A stretch of 64,000 bases of DNA from Hyaloscypha bicolor E (taxonomy: Eukaryota > Ascomycota > Leotiomycetes > Helotiales > Hyaloscyphaceae): contig NW_020194594.1 in NCBI RefSeq assembly GCF_002865645.1, positions 248,001-312,000 of the forward strand. Reading direction: 5' to 3'. Position numbers and translations under genes: made by a program. The notes beneath the pieces are model-generated. The model made no database searches. It saw only the letters and a program-made list of their open reading frames with translations, and was not told where the DNA came from. Shown in pieces: positions 23,552 through 35,107 of this stretch. Every line of letters begins with the position of its first letter. Position 1 is the first letter of the stretch.

Positions 23552-23893
23552 AAGCGTCTGATTCGCTCGCTCCTGAACGAGCTTTCATTGAACTACTATG
23601 GGATCCACTACAATATCGCTTGCTTGGGAAGTACCGGAAATTAGGGAAATTAGGTGGCTTGCTTGGCGAGAGACACCCATTTTTCAGGGTCTTTGCAATG
23701 CCCACGAAGGTCGTACGAATCGAAGCTACTACGAGGAAATCGAAGAGAAGAGGAGGGTACCAGGACAAACGAACCAAACGGACGACTTGACGACTTGACT
23801 GCGAATCGAGACATATAGGGATCGTTCCACTGAGAGAGAGAGTATATAAAGTGACTAATCTCCCTGTATCGCTCACTAATGAAGAGGGGCACG

Positions 23894-24051
23894 TAGGGAT
23901 ACTAAAATATATATTAAGAACTTGAGTACTCGGGATACTATATCATGGTAAGAAGGAAAGAAGGAGAGGAGGAGAGAGCTATATATAGGGGTGGTGGACA
24001 GCCGAGAGCACCTGACCAGCCACGCGACCCGTCACCTGATTCCCCACTACA
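23894..24051. repeat. Right LTR of element C (158 bp)
   Basis: Starts tagggatact, ends ccccactaca. About 94% identical to the left copy. Confidence 0.88.
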
Positions 24052-27000
24052 ATACCTAATTCCTTATATATAGATATATATAGCTACTAAAAAAGCCATA
24101 GTATTAGTTCCTTTATCTAAATCCCTTTTAAATATTATCTAGATAGCTTAGAGAAATAATTTTTAATATTAGAATATTTTAAAATAAAAGCTTAGTAAAA
24201 GAAATATTAAGGAAAAAGAAATCTAGAAAAATAATTCGAGTCTATTTAAGTATTATTTAGTAGTTTATTATAGCCTAAAAGACCCTGAGATAAGATTTCT
24301 ATAGATTTTATTATAGGTTTATTATTATATAAAAACCCGATAAAAAGTCCTAATCTTAATATAATTCTTATAATTATTAACTACTATTCTAAAATAGTAA
24401 AATATATTATATATTATAAAATAGTTAACTTTCTAAAGCTTATTAAGATTATATAAAAATATATTTTCTTGATTTTTAGCTCTTTTAATAGAATTATTTC
24501 CGAATTAAAAACAGTATTTACTAGCTAGTTCTAGTTTACTTTCTATTTTTATTTAATATATAAATAGTATTTAAATATAGCTTATTATTCTTAAATAAAT
24601 AATTAGATAAAAAGGCAGAACTAGGCCCTGAAATATTATTTAAAATATTATTATAATATCTAAAAAAATAACTAGTTTAAGAAATTATCCTTTATAGAAT
24701 TTATATATAATAACTTAAAATATTAGGTTTTACAAAATATATTTTTTATATATATTATAAATACTACTTTTAATTTCTATAAAATTCTGAAAACAGAATT
24801 ATAAAAAAGATATTAGCTATATATAAGAAACTAGAAATCCTTAAAATAAAATAGAAAAAGCTTAAGAACTTATAGTATTATATATAAAATAACCGGGAAA
24901 CCTATTATAATAAATACCGGTTAGCTAAATACTATTTCAAAAAAGCCTAAATAATATTATTAATAAGAAATATTAAACTTAAAATAGAAAAGCTTAAGCC
25001 AAAATTTATAGATCTATTTAAAATCTTTAAATATATTAGTAATTCGGTATATAAATTAGATCTATTAAATATATATAATTATTTATATTTAACTTTCTAT
25101 ATTTCTTTCTTTAAGAAATATATAATAAAAAAAATTAGAAGCTATATTTATATTTTTCTGGAAAACTTCCGGAATTAGTAAATAATAATAAAAAACAAGA
25201 ATAGAAAATAAAAGCTATTATTAATTACTAATAAAATAATAGAAGTAAGAAGTAATAATATTTAATTAAATAGAAAGCCTGGCTTAAAAATTATAATATA
25301 TAATTATTTATTTTTCCTAATTTTAAAATTTTTAAAAAATTTCTAAAATTATATAATTAAAACTATAGCTCGAAATCTAAAACTACTTTTTAATAACTTT
25401 TTAAGATTAGAAAGAATTCTGGACTACTAAGAAAAAGGCTACTTAAAAGAGAAAGAAAATCTAAATAGCTAAGAAAGAGCCCGGAATAGTAATTGAAATA
25501 TTCTTTTCCTAGGATTTTTTATTTATAAAAGTTTTCTAGGATTTTATTAAGGCTTATAAGAATTATATTTAAATTATTAGAAAAAGAATTCAGGATTAAG
25601 AAAGATTTATTATAGGTAAACTAGTTATAGATATCTTAAATAAATAAATTCTAATTTCTATAAATTCCTAATTCCTAAAGTAAAAATATTAAATACTAGC
25701 CCTATTTAGAATTTAGTAAAGAATCGAATAATACTTTCTGAAATCCGCTTATTCTTTAATAGAATATAGTTATACTATAGTAATATTAGTATTAAGAATA
25801 TTAAAAGAAATAAATAAGAAACTTATAACTATTATATATATCTTATAAAAGATCCGAACTTCTAAAATCAGGTCTCGAATAGCTATAAGTATTATATTAT
25901 TAGTATTTGAAATACTATTAGTAATTTATTTAGAAATCTTAATAGAAATCTCGGTAATAAGATTAATACTTTAAAAATAGATTTTGTAATATTTCTTTAA
26001 AGAATTAGTAAATATCTAAATATATTAGAAAAACTTATCTTTAGAATATTAATCTAAATAATATTATTATCTGCTTTATTAAAATAGAAAGAAGAATTCC
26101 GAAGCTTATTAAACTTCTTCTAGTTTTCGAAAACCCAATTAATAGTATTATTTATATTAGGATAATACTATTTAGGATATTTTTTTAAAAAAATTTAAAG
26201 ATTATAATAATATTTTCCTAGAACTAGTAAGCCTCTAATAGATAATAAGAAATCTAAAATTATATTAGTTTTAATAGATATTAAAACTAAAGAATTTACT
26301 AATATATAAGATTTAGAGCCCTTATTATAATAGTTATAATTCTTTTTACTAGGTACTATAATATATAAAATAAAGAAATTAATAAATAAATACTTGAAAT
26401 ATTTCAAATATCTATTAGTAATAGGAAAAAAGATTATAAAATTACTTTTATATTTATAATTATATTAGCAGATAATAAAACTAGAAGATATTATAGAATT
26501 AATTAAAAATAATTAAAGAAAACTTGGAAAAGAATAAAAGAAAAGGCTAGAAAGTAATAATAGAAGAAGTTATTATATATATAGTTATTAGAAAGAAAAA
26601 AAGTATATAATAATATAAAAAGATTATTTTATAGAAATAGAGAACTATCTAGATTAACTACTAGTTTTTATACTAGTTCTAATTAGAAATTAGTATAACT
26701 AATTAATATATATTTCCAGAAGCCTATAAATAATTTCTAGAATCTTAGAAACATTTATATAAGTTTTTTATATAAATATTTTATTAAATTCTTTCTATAT
26801 AGCTATTTAGATTATTCTAATATAAGATCTAATAAATAGTATTAATTTTATAGAATAGTATTTTAATATTTTAGATTAAGCTAATTAGAATACTTAGTTC
26901 CCAAATAAAATCACAATTACTAGCTAGCTCTTATATCTAGAATATAATTACTTTTTCTTTTTACTTATTTAGTTCTAATCTAATTAAATACTTTTTATAT

Positions 27001-27137
27001 CTATTATTTAGATTATATTAATAAAGCTATTTCTCAAGATACTAGAAGTTTATCTCAATTAAATATATAATTAATTAAATATTTTACTAGAATAGATTAA
27101 TAGATCTTGGAAATAAGATTCTAGAAAAGGGATATGG

Positions 27138-27407
27138 TTATAATATATATAGAGTTATATATAATATAAGAATATATAATAAACCTCGGATATTATAGGT
27201 ATTAATTAGGAGGATTAATAGTTCTTTAATATTATAACTAACTACTATTTATATTATAAGTATTAGACTTATAAATTACTAATTATATATATATTATCGG
27301 GGCCTTCTATTTAGAAGAGGCTTCCTTGAATCTTATAAGAGAAATAGAGATTAGTTCTATAATAAATTTAATACTATAGTTTTATAACTTACTAATTCAT
27401 TCTATTA
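27138..27407 (+). repeat. 3' LTR of element B (270 bp)
   Basis: Direct repeat of 17969-18238, same length, with transition-type differences. It is followed by about 60 bp that also occur directly before the 5' LTR. Confidence 0.8.
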
Positions 27408-30029
27408 GTTATATTTATAAGTATTATTTTATAGCTTATTTACCTTAATTACTTATATATTATTCTATTATTATATCTCTTATAATTTTAAATATTTAAA
27501 TATTTACTTTAGTTTTTTATTAACTTATATAAAAGCTAATTTTATAACTTTACTAATATATATTTATTTTCTCTAAACTTTTTAAAATTACGAAATTTTT
27601 AAAAGTAATAAATATAAGAAAATAAACCTGAATATTAATTAATAATAAATTATTAAAGATATATTATTAAATAAAAGCTTAGTTTTAATCTTAAAATAAA
27701 GTCTAATATTAATTATATTAATATTATTAAAAATAAAATTATAAAAAAGTAATATATAATAATATTAATAATAATTTAGCCTAATAAATAATATATAAAT
27801 AAAAGTAAATGGCTTTATAATTATAATAATTCTCTTAATATTACTAGCTTATTCTTATTACTAAATACAAATATATATTTATAATAAAAGCCTATAAAGT
27901 CAGGTTATATATAGGGCTTATATCTTTTAATAATATTACGAATTCTATATTTAATTAAGTAATAGCTAGATAGAGAAGGTTATAGTCCGCGGAGTAAGCT
28001 TATGCCTCCCTTACTGCCTTATATTATATTAATATTACGGGACAGACAGTCTTTGAAAACTGTCTGCCCTGAGAGGCTTAGAGATACAATGTTTGTATAA
28101 TATCTTTGAACGGATCCCAGATGGGATCAATTGTACATGCGTCTGTTAACGGGATAGACATGACTGAAAGGTTTGGGAGACTGAATTCACTCAAGGCGAG
28201 AAAGGCACATTCGGGGGAATTTTAGAGTCTGCGGCAGCCTGTTATTCATAACTTCATAAGGCTCACCGCCTCGTGTGCGACCTCCCTTGTGGCGTCGGAT
28301 TTTGGATTCAAGATTGCTGAGTCATTCGTCAATAGAGGAAGATCATTGGTCGCATCCACTGGAACCTATCTCGCCACGTTACATTTTGTTCCTGTGAAGG
28401 CAGCCTCTCAGTGGTCTAGTCCAAAATCTGATGAAATTAACTGAAGCAACGCACTTAATCCGACTTCCTTAATCTTATGGCTTGAGTGTTTAATTAATGT
28501 TCTACTAATAATAGACAGTTATCCTCTTAATATTTATTGGACCCATACAGAGGGGGAAAAGGAGGCACTCTAGTTTAGGCCAAGATTGTGGTTATAACAT
28601 GGCCATGATAGATTCAAATGTGATAGTTACAACTTGGCTTAACCTTATAGATCGTCATAGCAAAGCAAGTATTTATTTCTTTGCCTCTGTCTCTAATCTC
28701 GCATCTATTGCCCGTTCTCCGCCAAGATTCACAGTTAGCGACCACAAATCGTCTTCGTGATTTTCTATCTTGCTGCATTTCACTGGCGCAGAGAATTCTG
28801 CCACCGGTCAGCTTTCATGGAGACTGTGATACTTGTCTAGCAGGGGGAGGAGGTGGATTATGTGAAGGCATCCATACCGTTACATCGAAGCAAGTCCCGA
28901 TAGGAACTGACAACAACGCGTTCGCTCACGATTTCCCTTGCGGTCGGCGCCAGGTTTGGGATAGGCTTTCGTCCACTATGCTCCATTGTACAGCCTTGAC
29001 AAGGGCGGGACGATGAATCACGTATTTGTGGAGAGAGAAACTCAATGTTTTAAAGGAGGTTGTTGCCCGAGCTTTTGGGAGGACGAGATGAGGTTGCTTT
29101 GCGAGCAAAACATGTTTCTGGTGGACTTACATTGTGTTATATCTTCTTGCCCACTTGTTGTAAGGCTACATGTTTCCTCCTCGGCGAGAGCCATGCCGAG
29201 CGAAGCTTGCACACTCTCGCTATTGCTAGAGTGTGCAGTTCTGACACTCTCGGGCTGGTTCTCGCCGAGAGCGGAAATCAAAGCTCGGAGAGCATTTTTG
29301 ACGTCGCAATTTCGTGGTCTTCATTCCGGCCTGGAGGATTCAGCCTGAGGAGATTCGGGGTGGACTTCGCTGGCCACCCGGGGACGGCCTAGATGCCATT
29401 CTCAAGTTAGAAGGCTTGGACAGTGTTGGGATCCAACAACACTACGCAGAGCCCTGCCTTGGATCTGCAACTGCTTTCTTCCGTATTTCTAGCTCGTCGT
29501 GGGCGGGAGGAGCAGGCCGCACCAGTAAGTTCAGAAGCTTATTAGAAAAGAGCACGATTGGTGTGACGGCGCCATCCGTCGGAGGGAAAACAGACATTTG
29601 CGGCATGCTTCTTTTCCCAGGGCGGATTGGGCTTTTACCTTGAGACACGGAAGCAGAGCAAGCCACTCTGAGTGGCGGTCGTGATACTTCACACTCATGC
29701 ACAGCTGCAAGCGAACCGGGCAAGGCCTCACCGGTCAACGGAAAGCGTGCTCGGGGAGACTACGTGGTGCTTGTGACGCCACTGCGCCTTCCTATTGGCT
29801 CGCTTCCTCGCCCGGGTTGCCAGGGGTCCCAGAACATCCATACCAGCAACGCACGAAATTGCTCGCATGCGATATTTAGCATTGGAGCTCCTCTCACGAA
29901 CCGTGGCAAACCTCTGCATCGTCGAGGCGGTGTGGATCTCGTGTTCTTTGTCTTCCCAGTAAGGCTAGCTCTCAGGTATCGCAGGTTGACACCACCGCGC
30001 ATTCCCCGCCTTCCGATGGGCCATGGTTG
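27408..30029. other. AT-rich tail then GC-balanced spacer without genes
   Basis: 27408-27990 is AT-rich repeat remnant. From about 28 kb composition is balanced. A hairpin (cagacagt at 28043-28050, actgtctg at 28059-28066) lies at the transition. Many open frames of 60-120 codons overlap on both strands between 28.7 and 30.0 kb without domains, so I do not call genes. A foldback at 29180-29269 is listed separately. Confidence 0.55.
29180..29269. repeat. Nested foldback (two stems)
   Basis: Outer arms ctcggcgagagcc (29180-29192) and ggttctcgccgag (29257-29269) pair with one mismatch. Inner arms tgcacactct (29208-29217) and agagtgtgca (29228-29237) pair perfectly around a 10-base loop. No target duplication is visible. 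Confidence 0.65.
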
Positions 30030-32851
30030 ATGCCTCCCACGCCACCCGCTGCAATGGTAAGAGCCGCCTGCCCTCCAACCGTTCTTCCTTATTATGCTTC
30101 TATTATCTATTTAAACTTCCAAACTCCCATATCGCTGCCTTCCTTTCACAAGCAACCATCTGCTGGTTTGCCACCTGCCCATCAATTTGGTCCCCTCCTT
30201 ATCCCGACCCCTAACGCTTGCCTAGGAGTTCCCCAGCGGCAGAAAGCGATCATGTGGTAACGTCCAAGTCAATCGTGAGGTCACTGTTAAAAGAGCTCGA
30301 AGGACACCTTGCAACGAGATTTCTCTCACGGACAAGCAGCAATTGATCATTGAACTCGCTGCGAAGACATTTCAGATCTCTCCAGACGGTCTTCTTGATG
30401 CTATCAATGATCTAAAGGCGTCCTCCCGTCTTCGTGCCCCAGACTCCTCGAGCCATAGACAACCGAGCATGCCTTTGACCATGGAAGAGGAGCTATTCGA
30501 GTCGGCTGGACCCTCGCTTACACAATCTTCCTCGGAAGGATCACCACCGGTAGACAATCTCACCCCAGCCCAAACCCAGGGTCATCAAATTGGAGCCGCG
30601 AGTGGCATGAGGCCCACCTCTGCCAAGCGAGATCCTCTTTTTGGATTTCAACTCGAACATGGTCCTTGGAGGGACTGCTTTGCGAGCCTGTTTCCGTTCG
30701 AGCAACAGAGACCGGATATCTCCGGTGGAGCAAGTCAAAGTGGGTGCTCCTTGTCAATACCAATATCCTGATTCGAGCGGTTCTGCTGATGCCTCTTCCC
30801 TCTTGTTGCAGGAGCTCTTCCGGAGAAATATTCAGGCCCTTATGGTTCCGGCCAAGATGTTTGGAATTTCCCGGAAACAAGCAACACGTGGGTAGGTTCC
30901 ATATCCCCAGGCGCGGAATTGGCACGTGTGTTGATTGGAATAGTGCAATTCAGTTTTCGCTTGTGATAGTTTCGCTCCTGAGTGGCAACCATCCATTCCA
31001 GAATTACCGTTCTTCTCTCCTTTCTCCGAGCTGCAAACAACACAGCCCTCGCCATCGAAACAAGCGATGACAACCTCCATAGATGACTTTGGCTCAAACT
31101 ATCTCGTAGCCCCTACTCTAAGTCAAGAACATATGGAAGGAAAGAATGTGCCATCTTGGGATGAGTCGTATGGACAACTCCCAGCGGGATATGGCGCAGA
31201 TGAACCGCAGAGATCACAGTCTCCGCATGTTGTCGACAATCCTGGTAGACTACCACGAGGAGTATATAAAAATCGAAAGGACCGGGAGGAAACAGCGCAG
31301 ACGCGAGGGGTTGGTGCCTGTATTCGTTGCAGAATGCAGCGTATTAGAGTAAGTTGCTTTCACGATCAAGAAGACTCTATGTGTAATTTATTATCTAGTG
31401 TGTCTTAAATCCTGACGATCCACGGGGCGTATGCATTACCTGCATGAAACCTACCAAATTCAAAGCCTCCAGGCTTCCGTGTCTGCGGTACAAGCTTACC
31501 GAGGTGCGGCTTTTTACGGAGAGCATGGCACCAGGACTTGTATGGAGCACTAGATGGCAAGATTTGCAATTGAAAGACATCAATGTTTGGGCGTCTTCGG
31601 AAACAAGAACAATCAAGCTGACTCAGGATTATGTTGCCACGCCACTAACTTTCCAGGTCAGGCAATTTGTTCCTCTGGAATCAGACATGTTAGATCGAAG
31701 ATGGGCTCATGGGTCTGTCAAGAAGTCGGTGACTCTCCCACCATACGCATTTGCAAACATGAGAGAGGCATTGGAGATCTACAAGGACTTCATTAACCGA
31801 GAAGGGACACGGCATTTATATAGCATACTAGATCGCAATGACGGACTAGTCTGGGCGACCTACGGTACAGCTATCAAAGCTTCTAATAGTCCAACAGTTA
31901 GTCTATGAGCGTCTGATATATAGTCTACACTGTTGAACTAACCTTGTTAGGTTACAGAACCCGAGAAAATACTGTTGAAAATGATAGTCCGGCTTTGGGT
32001 GGCCTCTCGAATGACCACCAAATCAGAGCGAATCTGTGGGGATGACATACTCGATATGCCTCAAAATCTCCTCGACGAAACTCACCCCATGCATGGACAG
32101 ATACCCATTCCACCGGTCATGGGTGCTCAAATTGAGACTCTGATAACTCACAACATCATGGCCCGACTTAAACCTCGCATCTTGGAGCAGCTTTACAATC
32201 TCATCACAGCCAACAAGCCAAGCAATTGTAGGTGTTATGTGGAGCATCATTTTTCCTAATCAAAAATGTCGGACTACATTCTGAGGCAGTTCAAAATTCC
32301 AAATGGGGCATTGAAGGCAGATACTGACTGTCCCGTTACCCAGGGCTCTCAACATACCTATGCACTTTTATTTTGTTACATGACTGCTCTCTAAAAGTTG
32401 CCAAAAACGCTGTTTATGCAAGGAAGCATGGTATGAAAGTAAGTCCTATTCTGTTACGGCGGATTTCGCTTTTGGCAATTAGTTAATCCACAGAACAGAC
32501 TCAATTTGCAAACATGGATGCCATCTCCGAGATACAGATGGGAGCCAACATTCTGCTAGCTTATTTCCACTACTCTTGCAAAGGATACCGGGTCTTTGAA
32601 GATGGATGGAAAGAGGGGAAAATGAAATCGATGGCCAGTTTGAACGAAGAGCAGGCACAGTTTATCCAAAAAACAGCGGATTACGTGAAGATAAACAGTA
32701 TGCATCTCTCCCTGATAATCGGGTGCAAAGTGCTAAGATATTGAAAGAGCATCACTTCGCTAAGGTAGTCGATCAAAAGCTGTACGAACACGAGCACTAC
32801 TTCATTGCTCAACTATACGACGATGACTGGAAGCCAAAACCGACTGTATAA
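30030..32851 (+). CDS. Zn(II)2Cys6 fungal transcription factor, ten exons
   Basis: Proposed exons: 30030-30056, 30153-30253, 30294-30739, 30812-30891, 31046-31348, 31399-31896, 31951-32227, 32344-32438, 32499-32684, 32738-32851. They join in frame to 708 residues. The binuclear zinc cluster begins at Cys310: CIRCRMQRIR, then after intron 5 CVLNPDDPRGVCITC, with the sixth Cys at 347 (spacing 2-6-10-2-12, the last loop long). Such proteins bind CGG-type DNA half-sites in the nucleus. Downstream comes a conserved-looking region (LPCLRYKLTEVRLF, the RRWAHGSVKKS helix, LLHDCSLKVAKNAVYARKHGMK split over exons) ending DDDWKPKPTV. The N-terminal 218 residues are low-complexity. Introns 4-8 have good donors and restore this region; intron 2 (40 nt) and intron 9 are less certain. 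No lesion remains after splicing. Target genes are unknown. Confidence 0.82.
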
Positions 32852-33113
32852 CCATTAGATGTTATGGGGGATTTATTCCACAGTTTGCATCTGACAATAA
32901 TGGCATGGATGAATGCAGAGATCTTACGGACTTGGACGAGGCAAATTTTGAAGCGGTTAATTTGCTATAATAACTACTATCACTATTTTTCAAGACCGTT
33001 GCAGTACACGCAGAAACAACAACACCGAAAGTAGATCGCTTTTTTGAAACAATAGTGAACCGCGGACCCAAAAATCCATGTACGAAATATTCAAAGCCCG
33101 AGCAAAAGACTAC
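32852..33113. other. Convergent 3' intergenic
   Basis: Short spacer between the ends of two convergent genes. Nothing coding seen. Confidence 0.6.
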
Positions 33114-34635
33114 TCAATCGCCGTGAGATACGCGATGACGGATTATCTCCCAATCGACTGCTGGTGGCTCAATTTCCCATCTCTCCTGGCGGCCATCATT
33201 TTGGAACACTCGAGCCCAGGATAATCTCAGGGAAGGTGGCAACGGCCACTCCCCGGTCTCATCCCGCAGCCATAGCCTCACAAGGTGTCTCCTCTGTCCT
33301 TCTTTATCTTCATAAGGTTCCCGACAATGTAGCAGACCCAGGTTATTGAAGAAGCGTATGTCCCCTGCCTCGATGGTCGTTATCAGTTGATGTGACTGGG
33401 CGATAAAGTGCACAGTATCCAGTGCTTCAGCTTGGGCTTCAGTCAGATTCGGAATTCCTGCACTTCTAGGGAAGGAATGATGCCCGGTGAGAGGAGGTCG
33501 TGCGAACGAGAGGATGATATTGTCTTCGTGGTGATGGAGAAGAGCCCGACGACTGTAAGGAGGATCACGGCCGAAACTTGATTTCGCACATGTCAGCCAT
33601 CAGTACAATTCATAAGCAGGCAATAAGGGCTCTGAGTGGGCAGAAAAGTACATGCCTATCGACTGGCCAGTCGGCCGTGGCCAGAACGTGGATTATATCT
33701 GGCCGTGTAGCCGCCAGTTCGTTGTACATTCTCCACGAAGAACTTAGGATGCTTCCCCCACCGTGTGCGGCGCAACTGCGAGCCAGTACGCCGATAATAT
33801 CACATGCATTATCTGCGTGGAAGGGCTGTAGGCTTTGTCAGAGATTTGGTCAGATGAGGAGAAGGAGGAAATTTGGCTAGTAGTACTTGAGCAATCTTGG
33901 AATGTTCTGTCGGGGACAGCCCATGGCGACTGCACGATGCAGCGCAATCAGTAATATGTGCTTCTCTTGCGTCAGGTGAGTTGTTTCACAAGTAGAATCT
34001 TCAGTTATACTCACTAAGCATCCTTCCAGTCTCATCTTGCCTACCACGCTTCCCTGAGATGTAGCTGGAAATGCCGAGGAAGATGACGGTAAGGTCTTCG
34101 GCTGTGTAATTCTCAGGGTTCAGGCCACGCAGGATGAAGAATCCTGTTCCGTGAGAAAGGTCCCGGCGAGCTTCCTCGAGAAAGATGTTCAAGATGGTGA
34201 GTGGGAACCTGTCTCGGCTCACCTCGTCACCGTTGAGACCAAGTCCTTTATTATCAATACGTTAAGAGTCGATAAGTAGGTTAAGAATATGCGCCTACCT
34301 TTGAAGTACTCCAACGCTTTCTCTATGTCGGCTTTCTCTTCACTAGATAATTGATGGACATACGTTTCCCGTTTCGGAAAATCCACACCTGTCCATGCGA
34401 GGGGCGAGTCCAGATATTTCGGCCAGCCTGATGGAACCTCTTTCTCTAGGTTCCCAGAGCGGGTTTTCTCCGATACCCGACTAAGATACCTGGATAGATT
34501 TGGGGTATAACTGATGTCCGGAGCAAGAGCTGTCTGCTGAAGGGGTGGCACTCCCTTCCCGTCAACAATGTATAAGTCATGCAGACTCATCAAATGCTTG
34601 GGTGTAACCTGTGCCGCTGAACCGGTAGTTGCCAT
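33114..34635 (-). CDS. TauD/TfdA-family Fe(II)/2-oxoglutarate dioxygenase
   Basis: Five exons on the minus strand: 34635-34299, 34245-34015, 33963-33887, 33825-33656, 33576-33114, joining to 425 residues. The facial triad is visible: H218-A-D220 in PFHADNACD, distal His355 in LLHCREPYED, and Arg372 in RRHLVRLW for 2-oxoglutarate. FPLTILNIFLEEARRDL with GTGFFILRGLNPENY is the usual N-terminal half of fungal TauD-like proteins. These enzymes oxidise sulfonates, carnitine-like or other small acids in the cytosol; the substrate is not readable. Introns 1-3 have GT donors (gtaggc, gtgagt, gtacta). Intron 4 (33655-33577) only works with a GC donor (gcatgt). If that splice is not used the gene ends early, so it is either a functional GC-AG intron or a recently damaged donor. 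It shares a 470-bp divergent promoter region with the kinase-like gene. Confidence 0.85.
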
Positions 34636-35107
34636 AGCTACGAACCGATATTTAGTGAAGAAAGTTTAGTAGAGAAGAAGGTTTAGTAGTGGAGAAAGTG
34701 TACGATTGACCCTTATCTAGGTAAATTTACATTACAAGAGCGGCAATAGGTACCCGAGGAGAGGAAAGTACCGCCGGATAAATCCCAAATGAGGCTTAAG
34801 TGAAAGAGGGAGGGTGGTGCACTGCAATTAGAACCAACCAACCCCCACCAACCCCAATGTCAGCACCAATCAGCTTTCGATGCATGATGCAACTTGCATG
34901 ATTAATTCTGCATGTCGCCCAAAGAAACAGCACCCACCAACACTGGTGCGTCAGATGATCCGGTTGAGCCCCATCCATTCGAGCAGCGAGCTGATTCCAT
35001 TCCCCCAGAATCGCGAGGGGTATTGATATCTGGAGATACCTGCCACATTTGGGGCTGTAATATTTTCCCACACTTATAGACCGGAGAATACTTATTTGAT
35101 ACTTTCA
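34636..35107. promoter_or_regulatory. Divergent intergenic region between dioxygenase and kinase-like gene
   Basis: 472 bp separate the two start codons. A direct palindrome or known operator is not obvious. The region should hold both promoters. Confidence 0.5.

Larger units (their letters stand above)
22213..24051. mobile_element. Young non-autonomous LTR element C (gag-only, TR-GAG-like), 1839 bp
   Basis: Two direct 158-bp repeats (22213-22370, 23894-24051) enclose 1523 bp of GC-balanced sequence inside RIPped element B. The flanks atacg (22208-22212) and atacc (24052-24056) match at four of five bases. The two LTRs differ at about ten positions, all transitions in both directions. The only sizeable frame lies on the minus strand and ends in a Cys/His cluster resembling a gag knuckle. 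There is no protease, RT or integrase. The minus orientation puts a TATA-like tatatagctctc early in the LTR and the gag frame sense, whereas a purine tract gaagagggg before the right LTR would fit the plus orientation. Orientation is therefore unresolved. Confidence 0.8.
17969..27407 (+). mobile_element. Ty3/gypsy element B, RIP-degenerate, hosts nested element C
   Basis: Bounded by 270-bp LTRs. A purine-rich tract (agaaaagggatatgg) precedes the 3' LTR. Inside, reverse transcriptase is recognisable around 20700-21100 with YLDNILIYS at about 20990-21020. Integrase remains lie on both sides of the nested insertion (before 22212 and from 24057), and a run resembling the post-integrase region appears near 25010-25180. 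Another 1.9 kb of AT-rich sequence without recognisable domain precedes the 3' LTR. Without the nested 1.84 kb the element is about 7.6 kb. No frame above 70 codons is supported. Confidence 0.82.

Noticed and set aside
26195..26407. 70-codon minus frame in element B
   Set aside because: Ile/Asn/Lys/Tyr-rich product of AT-rich DNA with no domain.
28681..29738. Several 60-120 codon frames on both strands
   Set aside because: They overlap one another, have no domains or start context, and none extends by splicing.
33826..33886. Apparent frameshift in the TauD-like gene
   Set aside because: A GT-AG intron (gtacta...ctacag) joins the exons in phase, so no frameshift is needed.
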